From assembly GCF_030867095.1 (NCBI RefSeq), contig NC_081832.1, positions 62,047,444-62,111,443 of the forward strand: 64,000 nucleotides of DNA, read 5' to 3'. Shown here piece after piece: positions 45,903 through 58,989 of the stretch. Below the pieces are notes generated by a model. The model worked only from the letters and a program-made list of their open reading frames with translations. It had not been told where the DNA came from and made no database searches. Numbering within the stretch: the first letter of the stretch is position 1; each line of letters opens with the position of its first letter. The translations under genes were made by a program, and so were the position numbers. This stretch comes from Alligator mississippiensis. Taxonomy: Eukaryota; Chordata; Crocodylia; Alligatoridae.

Positions 45903-46601
45903 TATGGAAACTAGCCTTTGCAGTTTGACTGTTAACTAAAATGAATGGCCAGATCCTTGCTCTGGCCTCAGACAAAGCTCTCAAGAGCAGAAGGCTACAG
46001 AGAAAAGTTGATTAACAGGGCATGATTTGCTGTGGTCCTGCATCATTTGCAATTATTTGCACCTGTGCAGAATTATTGGAAAATGCTACCAGTGTGGTTT
46101 GGAAGCATTTTTATACCTTCTGGTACACAGTACAGGACAAGGAGGAACTGGGCACTCAGACTGTAAGTTCATAAGTGCAAAAAAAGCCTTGTTCTTGCTG
46201 GCATTTCCAGCTCCAGCAACATCTGGTCTAAACCCCCAGCTCTTGGAGTCATGTGATTTACTTGAGTATCACAACTTTTGTAATAGGAAGGCACATTTCT
46301 TGCCTTCATGATTGCATGCAAAAATTTGAAAATGTGGAACCATAATAGCTTTCAAACCAGAAATCAAGTATGAAGAGGCTGTGTATTTGTGTGCATGTAA
46401 TATATATATTTAAACTCTTTTTTACTCTTTTGAGGTGCCTGACTTGTGAATTTTGAACAAAACCTTTTTGCTGTAGCACTTCTGCTCCGTGGCTATTCTC
46501 ATTTACTCAACCAGAGTGAAAGTGGCACAATCAGGCCCTATATATTTCTACAGTGCCTAACACAACATCATTTTATCCGAATTGGGGATTTTACGTATTA
46601 C

Positions 46602-46906
46602 AATGCCATGCAGTTCTACTGACTAACCCAGGATGGGGTGGAAGAAGAGAGCTCACCTTGCCTGAGGGGATAGGAGAAGGGAAGAGTTGTCCTATTGAAA
46701 AAAACCCAATATTTCATTTGTTCACCTGTTGTCTTTCATTCTGTTGAAGCTCTAGCAATTGTCAACTCCTGTACATCAAGTACGAAGTTTTGCTTTGGAG
46801 ATCATATCTATGATATTTTGGTTTGTAAAGCTATGCGCTTCCCTTCTCAGAAATCTAAGTCTGAGCTTCAAAAGCTCAGATGGATGTAAAATTTAAATGC
46901 AGTCCA
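46602..46906 (+). repeat. Local direct duplication, copy 2
   Basis: The second copy, in the same orientation, about 1.5 kb from the first. Similarity stops abruptly at GCAGTCCA (end) and near ACTGACTAACCC (start). Confidence 0.75.
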
Positions 46907-47184
46907 GGTGGTCATTAATACAATACAAATTGTAAAACAGTAGTGACCACAAATCTCTCTAACTTTTACAAGGATCAGTGGGAGATGGCAAAGTGCAGCA
47001 TAAATCATTTGGCCTATGCAGGGTTGTTCAATACCATTTTGCAAGATGCGTCCTGAAAAATTAAGGTAGTTGAAGGATCTCTCTCCCTGGAAGCATGGAT
47101 TTTCTGCGCGAGTAGAGCTCTTGCAATTGACTTCCACAAGGGCTGCCTTTCTTTATTTTTAAACACATAGCACGAGGCTGATCA

Positions 47185-47465
47185 GATATTATCACTCGCG
47201 ACCTTTCTCTTCTGCTGCAACATTAGAACCAGCGTGCATAGCCCACTTATCTCTGGCTTTTAGGCTCGGCCAGCCGGGGTCGCAGGCTGTGTTGTAGGGC
47301 TCTGAATCCTTCTGCCCTGTATTTGGTGTCAGTTTCTGCATGAAAGGAAAATGCCACTCGGCTGTTCTGAGCCTTGCTTGGCGATAATGCTGCATGTGTC
47401 CCTCTGTTCCTGCGATAAGCGCCCAAAGGGCAGGCAGGGAGAACGTCTCTGCAGGGATCAGTACA
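47185..47465. promoter_or_regulatory. GATA-motif cluster, candidate enhancer
   Basis: Four GATAA cores lie within 235 bp: TTATC at 47189-47193, CTTATCT (AGATAAG on the minus strand) at 47246-47252, GATAAT at 47383-47388 and GATAAG at 47414-47419. The segment is GC-richer than its surroundings and contains several CpGs. GATA factors are known direct activators of NKX2-5, about 16 kb away. Function is inferred only. Confidence 0.35.
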
Positions 47466-47943
47466 CACCAGGCCCTATAGATAGAACCACATATATATAG
47501 AACAACATGAAAGCTTTTCACTTTCTTCTTTTCAACAGCATGATGGGTAAATATCACATACAGCCACACTTTCTAACCTGACCCTCCCAAAGGTCTGGTC
47601 TTTCTGTATCCACAAGTCCTTCAGTTCACATCCATCCTAAACTGGAAGAGGGGGAAGGGGATGGAGATTTGGAAGCAAAGCACACTGCAAAGAATAATTG
47701 TGTAACCTTGCTAGCATGCCCACACAGAAGAGATGGCTGTGGATGGATTTCCCTTTGTCTTTAGTTTAGTCATCTATTCATTTTAATGGTTTTCTACTTG
47801 GATTGTTTCCTTTTAATAGGCATCACAAAATTACCTTGTGGAGGGGGAATACCCTTTCATTCTGCTGCTGTAGGTATTTTTTTTTTAATAAAGATCACTG
47901 TCTCTGTGGCATCTAGCTGCTTGTATCAAGGCAAGGCTCTCTG

Positions 47944-48120
47944 TAAGAGAAGTCACTCTTGAATCAGACTCTTGGTCCATACAGCCTAATGTCCTGTCTT
48001 TGATGTTGACTAATATCTCATGCCTCTAAGGAAGGTGAAAAGACTTTGTCATGAACCTATGGCACTGTGTAGTTTGGACTGGCCAAGGGGAGAATTCTTT
48101 TCTGACCCCTGTTCTCCAAT
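47944..48120 (+). repeat. CR1-type 3'-end relic
   Basis: GAATCAGACTCTTGGTCCAT, ACAGCCTAATGTCCTGTCTT and later GACTGGCCAAGGGG follow the sauropsid repeat pattern 'atcagaccnttggtccatctagcccagtatcctgtct'. A related piece lies at 59.73-59.81 kb. Assignment to a CR1 subfamily is tentative. Confidence 0.45.
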
Positions 48121-48179
48121 GCACTAAATTTGTTTCGTATATCTAGCGATAAAATGCACATGCTGAATCCAGGGATGTT

Positions 48180-49212
48180 GGTTATAGCCATGTTGGTCTA
48201 AGAACATAGGCAGACAAGGCTCTTTGGGTAAATGTGATATATTTTATTAGACCAACTAAATAGTTGGAAAAATTGTTCTTTGCAAACTTTCAGGTACAGA
48301 CACCCTTCTTCAGGCAGAGTGGGAGCCTGCAGTTGTTTTGTGCTCTCCCGGCTGGGATAGAAGCCAGCATGCAAAAATGTGAGTCCGTGAAAATGCAAAT
48401 GTATGGCAGTGAGGATCAGAGGAGGTGAGAGACGATAGGTGTGGGGGGGGAGGTGTAAGGGGGAATGGTGACCTGGTGATAAACTGTAGCTGGTAAGATG
48501 TAGAAAGATTACCTGGGATTATCATATGGTAGTCAGGTTATAATGTGCCAGAAATCCAATGTCTGTGTTTAGTCCAGGGGTGTAGGTTGTAGCCTTGTTG
48601 GTCTAAGGATAAAGGCAGACAAGGTTCTTTGGGTGAATCTGGTATCTTTTATTCCATCCAGGAAGAGCACACACCAACTGCAGAGACTTCCTCAGCCTGA
48701 CGAAGGGTTTTTAAACCTGAAAGCTTGCCAAATTTTTTTTCCAACTATTTAAGTTGGTCTAATAAAAGGTATCAGATTCACCCAAAGAACCTTGTCTGCC
48801 TCTATTTAGTCCATGATTTTTTGTATCCAGTAAGTTAATGAAGTGAAGTCCATAGCCTACAAACTTCACTTCATCAATCTACTGGATACAAAAAATCATG
48901 GACTAAATATAGATATTGGATTTATGGCACATTATAACCTGCCTGCTGTCTGATAACCCCAGGTGACCTCTCTACATTTTACCAGCTACACTGTATCACA
49001 AGGGCACCATTCCCCCCTTCACCTACCTGTCTCACACATACGGTCTCTCACATACTGATCCTCACTGCTACATATGTGCATTTTCACAGACCTGCATTTT
49101 GTATATTGTCTTCTATCTCATCCAGGGTTGAAGAAGGGTGTTTGTCCCTGAAAGCTTGCAAAGAACAATTTTTCCAACTATTTAGTTGGTTTAATAAAAG
49201 ATACCACATTTT
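48180..49212. mobile_element. Large palindromic foldback element, about 1 kb
   Basis: The left arm (from about 48231) and right arm (to about 49212) are reverse complements along several hundred bases. Examples are ATTTTATTAGACCAACTAAA with its mirror near 49180, and GGTTATAATGTGCCA near 48540 with its mirror near 48925. The stem closes at 48849/48863 around a 13-bp loop. A 228-bp element (48577-48804) is inserted in the left arm. The outer blocks (GTTGGTCTAAGAACATAGGC, CAGACAAGG, TTTGGGTAAAT) belong to a repeat family seen again in the nested insert. No coding sequence is seen. Confidence 0.8.
48577..48804. mobile_element. Nested foldback MITE related to its host element
   Basis: It is flanked by a 9-bp direct repeat TTTAGTCCA (48568-48576 and 48805-48813); the opposite, uninterrupted arm has only one TTTAGTCCA. 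Its own ends are inverted: AGGCAGACAAGGTTCTTTGG and GTGAATCTGGTATCTTTTATT on the left, with their complements on the right. It is a relative of the host element's outer end. Confidence 0.8.
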
Positions 49213-49964
49213 TGATAATTCTCTGCTAATCTATGCCCTGATCCTCTGCAGAGATATATATGTGCTTGGCTTTGAATACATGCATGATCCACTAAACTCT
49301 GTGGATGTACTTAAAGTTAAGGATGTAGAATTTATACTCCCACATGAGTGTAACGCACTAGTTCTCACTGGCTTTGCTGTGCTTGGGCGTGTAAGTCAGC
49401 ACAGAATTTGGGTTTGGATATCTAAATAGGGTTTCTTCTCTCCCAGAACATCTCCCTTTCAGAAAACTTTAAGAACACCCTAATACATCATTTCTACTGC
49501 AGCATCACATGGAAGATGATGCTGAGATGTAAAGGAGAAGCCACTAACTAAAAAACTAGTAGCTAAAACAATAAGGAAAAAAAATGCGGAGTACTTTCAG
49601 TCCAATGACTATTTATCTTGTAAATCATGTTTTGCTTCTGTAGAGTAATTCCAGCAGATATAAAATATCCTTCTATGTTGGCCTACAAATCTCCATCTCA
49701 ACACCTCAGATCTGGTTTAGTGCTGCTGTAACAATAACCAGATGTTTGTTGTTCATTGAAACATCTGAATCCAAGACACCCTGTCCATGACTCGAGGGGA
49801 GAAAAGTTCCTCTGCGTAAATGGAGCTGCTTTATATTTCATGTGAGCCACACACACAGTTTAGACCTGCTACAGCCCACTCCAGCTGCCTTCTGCTCATC
49901 CCCCACGGAGTATTGTTGACAACCGGCATCATGGGCTTTACTCTATGAAGGCAATGAAAATGGA

Positions 49965-50070
49965 AGCAGCATAAATGGGGAAACTGAAATGAAGCATTAG
50001 AGAGACTCACCCCAGGTCATCTGTGGTAGCCGTGTGCAAGCCTCCACTCTCAATCTACCTTCTGACAGAT
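49965..50070 (-). repeat. MIR-like relic
   Basis: ATGGGGAAACTGAAATGAAG, GAGACTCACCCCAGGTCATC and CAAGCCTCCACTCTC follow the antisense MIR layout. Confidence 0.45.
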
Positions 50071-53000
50071 AATTAGTTATTCTCAGTCCTGTGCTGGGAC
50101 TGCAATGGGCCAGGTACTGTGCCAACACTGAGCAAGGAAGTGGTCCTGTACTAAAGACCTTGCAATCTAAGTATAAGGCAGGAGAGAGCAGATGGCTACA
50201 GACAGAGGGGGAGGCATAAGGGTGTGATGAGGAGGGGTCTTAGCACATCAGCAGCATAAGACTCCTCAGGTTTTTGTAGGTAGGTATCGTGGCACAGGAA
50301 AGCTGTATGGAGGGATTTGAATTGGGTATTTACATGGCCCTTTTAAGTGTGAGGGTAGCAGGGAGACGGCATGAGGGTACTTATTTGCAAATCTAAGAAG
50401 TTGGCACTGGGGGCTGTTGTTATGGGCCATTCAGGAGGGAGCTGATCTAATACTGAATGAGGGATTATGGGATAGGATGAGGAAAGGCTGTAGTGTAAAG
50501 GGCCTTGGAAGTGAAGACAAGCAGCTTGTTTTTCCACGCAGTTTTCCTCTAATGAATATGAAAGGAAAAAAAAGCTGGTTTTAGTGAAGGTTCTGGCAGT
50601 CTGCTGTTCTGTGTTGTAGCTGCAAGGTTGGACTTGAGCATGGCTATACATAAGCATATTTTGGTTAGTTTACTATTATTCTTATGACTGTTTTTCCTCA
50701 TGTATTGCAGCAGCCTAAATAAGGTGGCCCCTACTCATCTCATGCAGGTGTAACTAACTGTTCACCAGATTTAGACTTGTCAAATGACATGTGTGCACTG
50801 AAGTTTTCATATTGAATATCTTTTTCTAGCAGCTGCCATTTATCCTAGGTGCCACTGGGTGGCACTGCAAAATCAACTTCCACCACGTCCAACACCCTTC
50901 CAGCACTTGCCTAACCAACTGCAAAGCAAAACGGAGGATTTGGATAGGGAATGCTGAATTGGCATTATCCAAATAAAATAGAAGGAAAGTGCAAATAATA
51001 CGTGTCCAAGGGCTGCCTCTTCATAAACACCTTGTGTTCTACGCACAAAATTAGCTTTAGGTGTACAGATGGCAAACTCCGGTTAATATACCTATGGGGC
51101 AGTTCACCACCAGGGTTTCATTTGCTGCTGTTCTTATTCCCCACCACACCCTGCCTTGCCCCCACCTCCACTCCCCTTCCTCCAGTTATTGACTTGATAA
51201 TTGGTCAAGGCTGGATACTTTGCTATTATCTGCATTCCCCTCAAGAGTGGTGAATTAAACAGGCCCTGATTTGAGCAAGGTACTTAAGCACATGCCTACC
51301 TTGTGAATGGACTACACCCATGAGTTGGAGTACGCCTGGCCTACCTGGTTCACTCTTCCCTTCAGCATCCACTCTGTCACTGAGAGGCTTCTGGGCAAGA
51401 CGGACCTACGATCTGACCCAGTAAATGGCAATTCTGATGTTCTTAAGCACATGCTGAAGAACTTTGCTGCTACAGAGTCAAAATGGTGTTGTTGGCACCA
51501 CAAGCTGTCTGGGGGAGGTTTAAGGGGCTTTGTTCACCTCTTACCAGCTAATTTATACATGGTTGGCATGGTATGCTTCTGGCAGCACTTATCCCAAATT
51601 ACTAGTGTTTTGCAGTTACTTCACCTTGGCTGGTTACTTCTGTAACCTGCAGGTAACAACGAGTTCTGTTTGCAGCTGAAGGCAGGGGGGGAGACCCATT
51701 TTTAACAGGGGAATAAAACTAAAACCAAGATGTTACAGACCAAAATAAGAAGCTTAAGGTCCTCCTTTTGACATCTAATTGGTACAATAGAAAGGTGCTA
51801 TATTCATGAATGTGCATATCGGGAACCTCTCCCCTGGAATTCTTCATATAGGAAACCACTTGGTGGTGGAAGTGACTTGTTTGGTTTATAAACAGAGAAT
51901 GTGAACCAAGAATGTAACTAAAAATATACTCACTCCCCACATCAGTTTTCAGTAGGTTTTAGATTGTGTTGTATGTGCGCCCATTTAAGTTTGTTTATTC
52001 TAAAAAAGAGTCTTTTTATGTCTGGTGATGCACAGAGAAGTTTATGCTCTTGGGTTTACTATGTTGATCCATGTTAAATTGAAGGAACATTTTTTCAGGT
52101 TTAAAAAATCATCTTTATAGGTGCCTCTGATTGCACCACAAAACCCCATCTTTGACTAGGAACTCTAAAAGAATGTCTAAAATCAAACTAAATTGCCATC
52201 AGTGGACATTGACTATTTGTACCTTGCTCAGTCTGCCTTTTGAAAATGACATAGGGGCCTGATCTTGCAGACATTTATTTTCAACTCCAAATGCACACAC
52301 AAGCAGTTCCATTAACTATATAATGTGTAACTTTCTTTATGCACCGGGAACTGTATCATACCTCTCTTTTTAAGCTCTGGCACAAGTAGAGATTCACTAC
52401 TGAAGTTGTTCGGTATTGTGTGGGACAAAATGTTCAGAAATGGCCGCTGATTTATTTTTTTGGGGTGTATTTGGGTTTGATTGCCAGAAATGCCAAATAC
52501 CCACCACCCTGGTAGAAGTCATTGTGCAATGTGGCTGTGGGTGGCTGGTAGCCTGTGAAAATCATGCTCAAAGTCTCGAGTCGCACACCCACTATCACTG
52601 ACCACTTTGGAAAATGTTGGCAGAAGTGGTTAGATGGAAAACTGGCAATTGGGGCACCTGTGTCCCATTCCTGCCTCTGCCATGGACTTCCCATGTGAAC
52701 TTGAGCAAGAGTTTTACCATCTCTGAAATAGCCCTCTTCGCAACAGGAGTTGTGTTAGGCTTAATTGATTACTGTTTCTCAAGCATATGGGAAATCTTGG
52801 CCAGGAAGGGCAGAGTGTTTGTATTAAACAGTATTTTCCATATTGTTTGGAGCGAATTAGTCCCTCTGAAGTTGCACCCTGTGTGATGCTGAAAGAAATG
52901 CCATATTTCCCACTGACGGGAGCTTGAATAACTTGTAGTTTTCAGCTTCCTATATGTTTGGCCACCCTGATTTTTACAGAAAAATAACACTACTGTGGCA

Positions 53001-55239
53001 TACTTTGTTGCTCTAACTTTGTCTGTTAACACTTAGCATGGCAGTTTCTTCACCTTATCTGATTACTTCTCTAGCATCTGCAAGTGAGTTCTGTGGTATT
53101 TTCATCCCCCCCATGAGGATTTATGGTGACCTTTCAGGGACCTCCATCATTGGATCAATACACTTCTGACACCTGTAGATCAACATAAACTTGACCCCTG
53201 GTCTGAACTGATCCATCACTAGGAGGCTCCTTCTTAAGAGCATCCCCACTCCAGGGGAGCAAATGCGGTTTGAGATGCAAGGAAATAGCAGCCGGGGCAG
53301 GGCACCTCAAGTGGCTGCCTCAAGGTCAAAAGTCAAAGTGATAAAACCCAAATCCATCTGCGTTACTTTGGGGTATTGGCCTATAAGTGACAGCACTGGC
53401 CCACGGAAGGGAACTGCCGCTTGTTGCGCGGAGACCTGGTTCGCTGGTGCTTTCTTTGGACTAATTGGGGCTGACTGATGATAGACTTCATTGTGTCACC
53501 AGTCACTTACAGATGCCTGAACAGTTTGGCCCCTACAGATTATTATATGCTGTATGCTGAAATCAATGCTAGATCTCTCTACTGCGCACTTATTTGTTTT
53601 ATGTTACTAAAATGTAGCCTTTGGCAATCTGAGCTGCAGATGCTTCAAAGTAAAGCTACTGTCACCTTTGATTCGGTGGCAGTCCTGCTCCTGTTCTTTA
53701 TTTATCAATGGCAGTTGCCAGATATAAAGATAGAAGCTTTTAAAAGCATCAAATGGTAATTCTGCTGCTCACTTTTCCTGTACCTCAGCTCCTGGGGGAT
53801 CCACCTTTTCCCTAAAACTCAGTTCACATTTTGAATTAAATACTTAACCCACCATTAACCATACAGAACATTTCTTCATGTAGATCACCCGGTACTCTTT
53901 GGTTTTGTCCAACTATTTAGCACTTTTGCACCGTCAAGCAGAGACTATATACTACTTTCTTTTGTGCACCTCCAGACATAGAAAATAAAGGATAATAGTT
54001 CCTCACAAGAATTCCCACCTGATACTTGTGACACGATGCTCAAGATTGAAGTACCTTGTCTGAAACTCTGCAGTACCAGTGTGAGAACCTGAGATTTCCT
54101 GACCTCACAGCCCATGCTAAGGTCTCACTGCCTCTCTGATGAGCTTGTAACAAAAAAAAATAAATTGCTAATGCCATGGCAATGCTGAAATATGCAATTG
54201 AAGTAAGATTGACTTTGATTTTTTCAAAGTTTTTTTTTTTTTTTTATACCAGACATCAGCAGATCCCTAAGGCATTTCAAATGGAAAGTGGCCTGTTCTT
54301 TGTTGCAGCCAAATGTGATGAAAAAGGTTCTGCTGGCTGCCTGATTCTTTCTAACTGATTTTGAACCCAGGCTGGCCTGAATTTAATTTTTCCTTTAGTA
54401 GCCAGGTGGCATATGGGTATCTTTGTTAACACAATTGCAGGGAAACGGGTTCAAAGTAGACCTTTGGTTTGAAAGCCTCTGCCTGTCTAATACATTCTTA
54501 AGAGGATGATGCTCTTCAACTGGCATACACCAAAATCTGCAAAGTTTCTGGTGTAATGCTTTTGAACATAAGACGGAACAAGATGGTCTAAGTGGAAACT
54601 AATTGCTTTTATAGCCTCTCCTGTCCTAGACACCTGTACCTCACCCTGACGCCTGTCATTTGTGCTCTCTCAACATGCCACATGGACTTCTAGATGAAAG
54701 AGCTAATGAGTTGCAGTGTCTTGATTTCGGCTTCAGCATGGAACAGCTGTTTGTAGAGAACTAACCTGCTCTGGAAATAAAAGGAATGACCATCTGGAAG
54801 GGAAGGGAATAGCTAGAAGGCATTTCTTTATACTGTATGCTTAATCTAGGCTTCCTATCTTTCAAGAATCATCTTAAAAGGCCAGCTAGCTAACTTCCTC
54901 AGGAAACAGTCCTTATGCACATTCTTCTTGCTTCTGTGATAAAGACTGATTGTCAATGAATGTCAAATTATATAGAGTAACTCCTCTTATTTGGATGAGT
55001 GATCACTCCCAGAACAAATACTCAGCAAACACTCAAAATGCTTTTTCTCACAGAGCAACCTACTTATAGAGAAACCAGTTTTCCCCAAAAGATCTTTGTT
55101 CCATGGAAAGGGATCACTAGACCCAGGGTTGCAGTTTGTATGTCAGTGTGAAACTAGAGAAGAGCTCTGAACTAGAATGCTTGGTTGAAACTGCCGTGAA
55201 TTTTTTAAATCTTCCCTTTACAGGCCTATTTGTGCTTTT

Positions 55240-55325
55240 TGTCATAGATTCAAAAAATGTTAAGGCCAGAAAGGGCCATTTGATCACCTGTGCTAACTAC
55301 TTATATAGCACAGGCTGAGGTATCT
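55240..55325 (-). repeat. CR1-type 3' terminal fragment
   Basis: TCATAGATTCAAAAAATGTT, AAGGCCAGAAAGGGCCATTT, GATCACCTGTGCTAAC and ATATAGCACAGGCTGAG fit the widespread sauropsid tail 'tcatagattcatagatgttaaggccagaagggaccattntgatcat'. Only about 85 bp are kept. Confidence 0.6.
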
Positions 55326-56639
55326 CTCCTTCTTTAGTACTTTCATTACTTCACCTGTTTAGTGTGTCATCTGACAGTACCTTGCCGATCCACTGTGGTC
55401 AGGACTGAGGGCTCTTTCCACCACCACCAAGATTTGATTCTTGACCTGACAAGGCAGGCAATGTTGGGGGAGAGGGGAGGAATCCATTTTTTATTTAAAT
55501 TATCTTTGGCATGATGGTGGACAGGGGAATCCACTGAGCCTAAGTTCAGTATAAATAGATACAGAATGTAAATCTGAATTTTAATTTGAATATTACCAAG
55601 TCCAAGTTACTTGCCACTGGTGGTAGCAAAACCAAAGAGATTTTTATCACCTAGGGAAAAAATAAAGTAGGTTATGTGTGTGTGCATGTCCCCCATTTGC
55701 ACATAGCACAATAGTCACACTTTTTCATATCTCCACAGAGATCTCTATGCAATATAAATGAGAAACAAAGTAGTCCATTCTGAATTATCCAGTCCAAGAC
55801 AGTGGCTAAGTAGTTGCTGCAGGAGCCAGGACTTCTGGGTCTTTTTTTTCCCCCAGTTCTCTTGCTGACATATTGAATGGCTTTGAGAGAACCTCTTACT
55901 TTTTTTCCACAGGAAAAATGTTGAAAACAGCAATCTTTTCCACAGTCATCTGGGTACTATGATTTCTTATTCAAGTTTTTCTGTGGGGAAACTGATTTTG
56001 CTTCATGCAAGTTGCACTGCATGGAATGGAAGTTTTGATCTCCAGTGAGTGATTTAAAAACAAAAGAGAAACAGTTACTTTTATTAAAGCACTAAATTAA
56101 TGCTAAATGTTAGTAGCCTAGAATGGAAGGAGTTGGAGAAGTGTAAAGTATTATTTTCATTTGGATCTGAAACAGCATCAGTTAAAGTAGATTGTGTATT
56201 TCAGTGGATGTAGCCATTGGTTATTGAGCATGCACACAGCTGATCTTACAAGGCACAGCAGACCACTGCCTTTGTAGGTTCATTTTAGTGTGTGTAATCT
56301 GGACATGAAATGCCAAAAGTCATCCATCATCTCCTGTTTTGACCTTGTAAGAGTCTGTCCTGTGCAAGGCTAGCAGTTAGAAAATATGGTAATGAAGACA
56401 GGACATGAAAGGGCTTTTCATTAGCTGATCAAAGGGCAGAGTATAGCGTGTTTTATAACTAGAATATTGAGACCAAAAAAAAGTGGCTGGGAGAGAGACA
56501 AGACAAAATAAGGCACATAGAAAGTCCAGAGAGAGATTGAGGTTAGTTTACATTTCCTGCAGTGTTTTGTTCTTTAGTTCATAATTTTTACTCTAGAAAC
56601 ATCTATATTATGTTACTGGATTCACTTTTTCATTCTGTG

Positions 56640-56835
56640 CCTACAGTGCCAATGTCACCTTTTGTATCAGAGGAATTGTGGGTTCAGCCAGACTCTAACC
56701 TCCAGGGGTCCCACAGTGGGAATCTGTGACTTGCAATCATGCATGATGTCAGTGGCAGGGCAGGGGATTGAATCTGAATCTCCCAGGTTTTGGGCCAGCA
56801 ACTTTCCCACTAGGCTACTCCCAAATACTGCTGGA
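56640..56835 (-). repeat. tRNA-derived SINE (MIR-like)
   Basis: On the minus strand a box-A-like TAGCCTAGTGG (near 56815) is followed about 45 bp later by a box-B-like GATTCAATCCC. Further downstream comes CCTGCCACTGACATC. The spacing and order are those of a tRNA-derived SINE head of the MIR kind. It is not an intact tRNA: the stems do not pair. Confidence 0.55.
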
Positions 56836-58131
56836 TGAAATAACCTTTGCATACATGTTCATGGGGATATTAAAGGCATAAATAAAATAGGTACCGATTG
56901 GTATGTATGTAACACATTAAAAATAGGTGGCTGTACGTAATAGTTGCAACCAGGAATAAATCCTAAAGCTTGGACCCAGTTCCTAACTGCTTCATGGCAT
57001 GACCTTAGTCAAAGCATTTAGCCCCATGCTTTCATAAGTCGAACTGATTTGGGGTGCCCTCATTTTTGGTTAACCTGGGACCTGTGCAGCATCTCAGATA
57101 AACACCCACAGCGCTCAGTGGCTTTACTGAGAGCTGTACACAAGCCCCTACAGGAAGAATTTACTCAAGAGATCAAAGACCAATGTACGGATGGCAGAAC
57201 TGTCACTTTTCAACAGTAATTGTATTTTTGGGCTCTTAACATTGCAAGTAAAGTCATTCCTAAACAACTTGCTTAAAAGACTTGTTGAGCTGGGCAGGAG
57301 CTGAGGTGGTGTCTCTGCGCATGATACTGCTTCATAGGCAGCTCAACTACTGAAGTCAGAAGAACCTCTGCATGCAGCTTGGACTCTTCATGTACGGCTC
57401 TGGCAATACCAATTTACATAGAGGTATTTGGTTCTTTTGAGAACCTTCATACAATGTTAATACCCAAACATCCCAAAATAAGAACAAAACCTTACCTCTT
57501 TACCCAAGAACCAAAACTAAATTAGTAATAGAAACTGAAGCCTCACACAAAAGGATGCCAGCAACACGCCCTGGTGTCAGAATGCCTGTCAGCTTCCTCT
57601 CCGACTCATCACTGAGTCTGGCCACTCTAGTTGTCAGAGTATGCGTGTGGGTAGTCCCGTTAGACAAAGTTAAGTGTGTGTTTATTTGCCTCTGTGTGTG
57701 TCTGTGTCTGTGTTTGAAGCAGCAGCTGACACTGAAAAATGTACAGAGTAACCACTGAACCCCCTTCAGCATTCAGTTCTGCTTAAGTAATTTCCTTGAC
57801 ATCAACTGGAGAACTTGCATGAGTAAGGCAATACAATGAGCTTACAATTTTTGTAAGAATTGTAGAGTTTTCGGAAAGCTTTTGGATGGCTTGTTTTTGG
57901 CCCCTCTTCCCCTAGTGACAGACTTGTAGCCTGTACTATGCACATGTTTGTTGGTTGCAGCTTCCACAGATGGCAAAGGGCACTCAAAGTGGCTTTTATC
58001 TTCTACTGATAGCAAGTGGTATAAAAAACCTAGCTAGGAAGATAGGATCTGGGGGCAATTTCTAGGAGCTGGTATTGTGTCTTCTCAGCTTATACTGAAA
58101 CATACAAAGGACAGTGCAATCTGTTTCGGAC

Positions 58132-58368
58132 CAGGGGGCACCTTTTTGCCAGCAGTGCCACAAATTAGCCCTGCACTTGCCCTGATTGCCACTCCAGTCC
58201 CCGTTCTCTGCTGCTCTGTTTCCTGTCCTGTGTTCCCTGCCTGATCTGCTGCTCTGATTTCCCCTGTCTACTGCTGTGCAGCTTCCCCCCCAACCTGACA
58301 TTCAGTGTGACCCCCACACAGAGGCTGCTTGTGCCACTTCTGGCAGATGGGCTGTAGGTTCCCCCCCC
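58132..58368 (+). mobile_element. hAT-like MITE, family copy 1
   Basis: The left end CAGGGGGCACCTTTTTGCCA is followed by GTGCCACAAATTAGCCCTGC. The right end carries GTGCCACTTCTGGCAGATGG and GCTGTAGGTTCCC. It shares both ends with the elements at 58.7 and 61.3 kb. No target duplication is clear. Confidence 0.6.
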
Positions 58369-58681
58369 CGGTTTAGGAAATATCTGCTGTACTACAGTAA
58401 GCCAGGGCTCATACTCAAGGGGAAAGCCCATATTGCAGTCTCCTGCTTCCACTAGGTAGAATGTTTAGAAAGTGTTTCTGACTATTACATTATTAAATCA
58501 TCTAAATTGTGCTATTTGTTATACTGATTAGTTGGATCTAGGACAGAAGGCACTCAAATGTGCTTTTAAACTCAACTGAGTTTGCTAGTAATTAATACAA
58601 AGCACTTACAGCACTTCACAGACATTGTTTTTCTTTGTGCAATTGAGTTTGCTAATGTCTGCCCTTCACCATGTGTTAAAG

Positions 58682-58903
58682 CAGACGTGGCCAACCTGTG
58701 GTACAAGTGGCATGGGCATCTTGTGTAGCATGTACAGATCAGGGAGGGGTCAGGGAGCCCTGCATCAGATAGGACAGGAAGAAGAAAGCAGAGCAGGAGA
58801 TGTGGCAGGGAGAGATGCAGATCAGGCAGAAGAAGGGGATTGGACTGGCACTGAAGGAGGGTACAGGGCTAATTTGTGGTCCATTTGCCAAAAAGGTTGC
58901 TCC
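58682..58903 (-). mobile_element. hAT-like MITE, family copy 2 (inverted)
   Basis: The same family in reverse orientation: it starts CAGACGTGGCCAACC and ends GGGCTAATTTGTGGTCC, GCCAAAAAGGTTGC. The interior is purine-rich, complementary to the pyrimidine-rich interior of copies 1 and 3. Confidence 0.6.
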
Positions 58904-58989
58904 CTCCTCCCCTTTTAGAACATTACTCACATCTATAGGACTTTTTGATTCAAAGATCTTTCTTCTGTATTGATATCAATTCAACTTCA

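Noticed and set aside
45094-46906. The paired direct repeats as long terminal repeats of a retroelement
   Set aside because: The copies are not bounded by matching TG...CA ends, no target duplication is seen, and the intervening 1.2 kb shows no gag- or pol-like sequence. A local duplication is the simpler description.
47192-47569. A 125-codon minus-strand open frame
   Set aside because: No recognisable motif, no splice-site support, and a nested frame of equal quality overlaps it.
56753-56825. A possible tRNA gene on the minus strand
   Set aside because: Box-A- and box-B-like words are present, but the acceptor and anticodon stems do not pair; a tRNA-derived SINE fits better.
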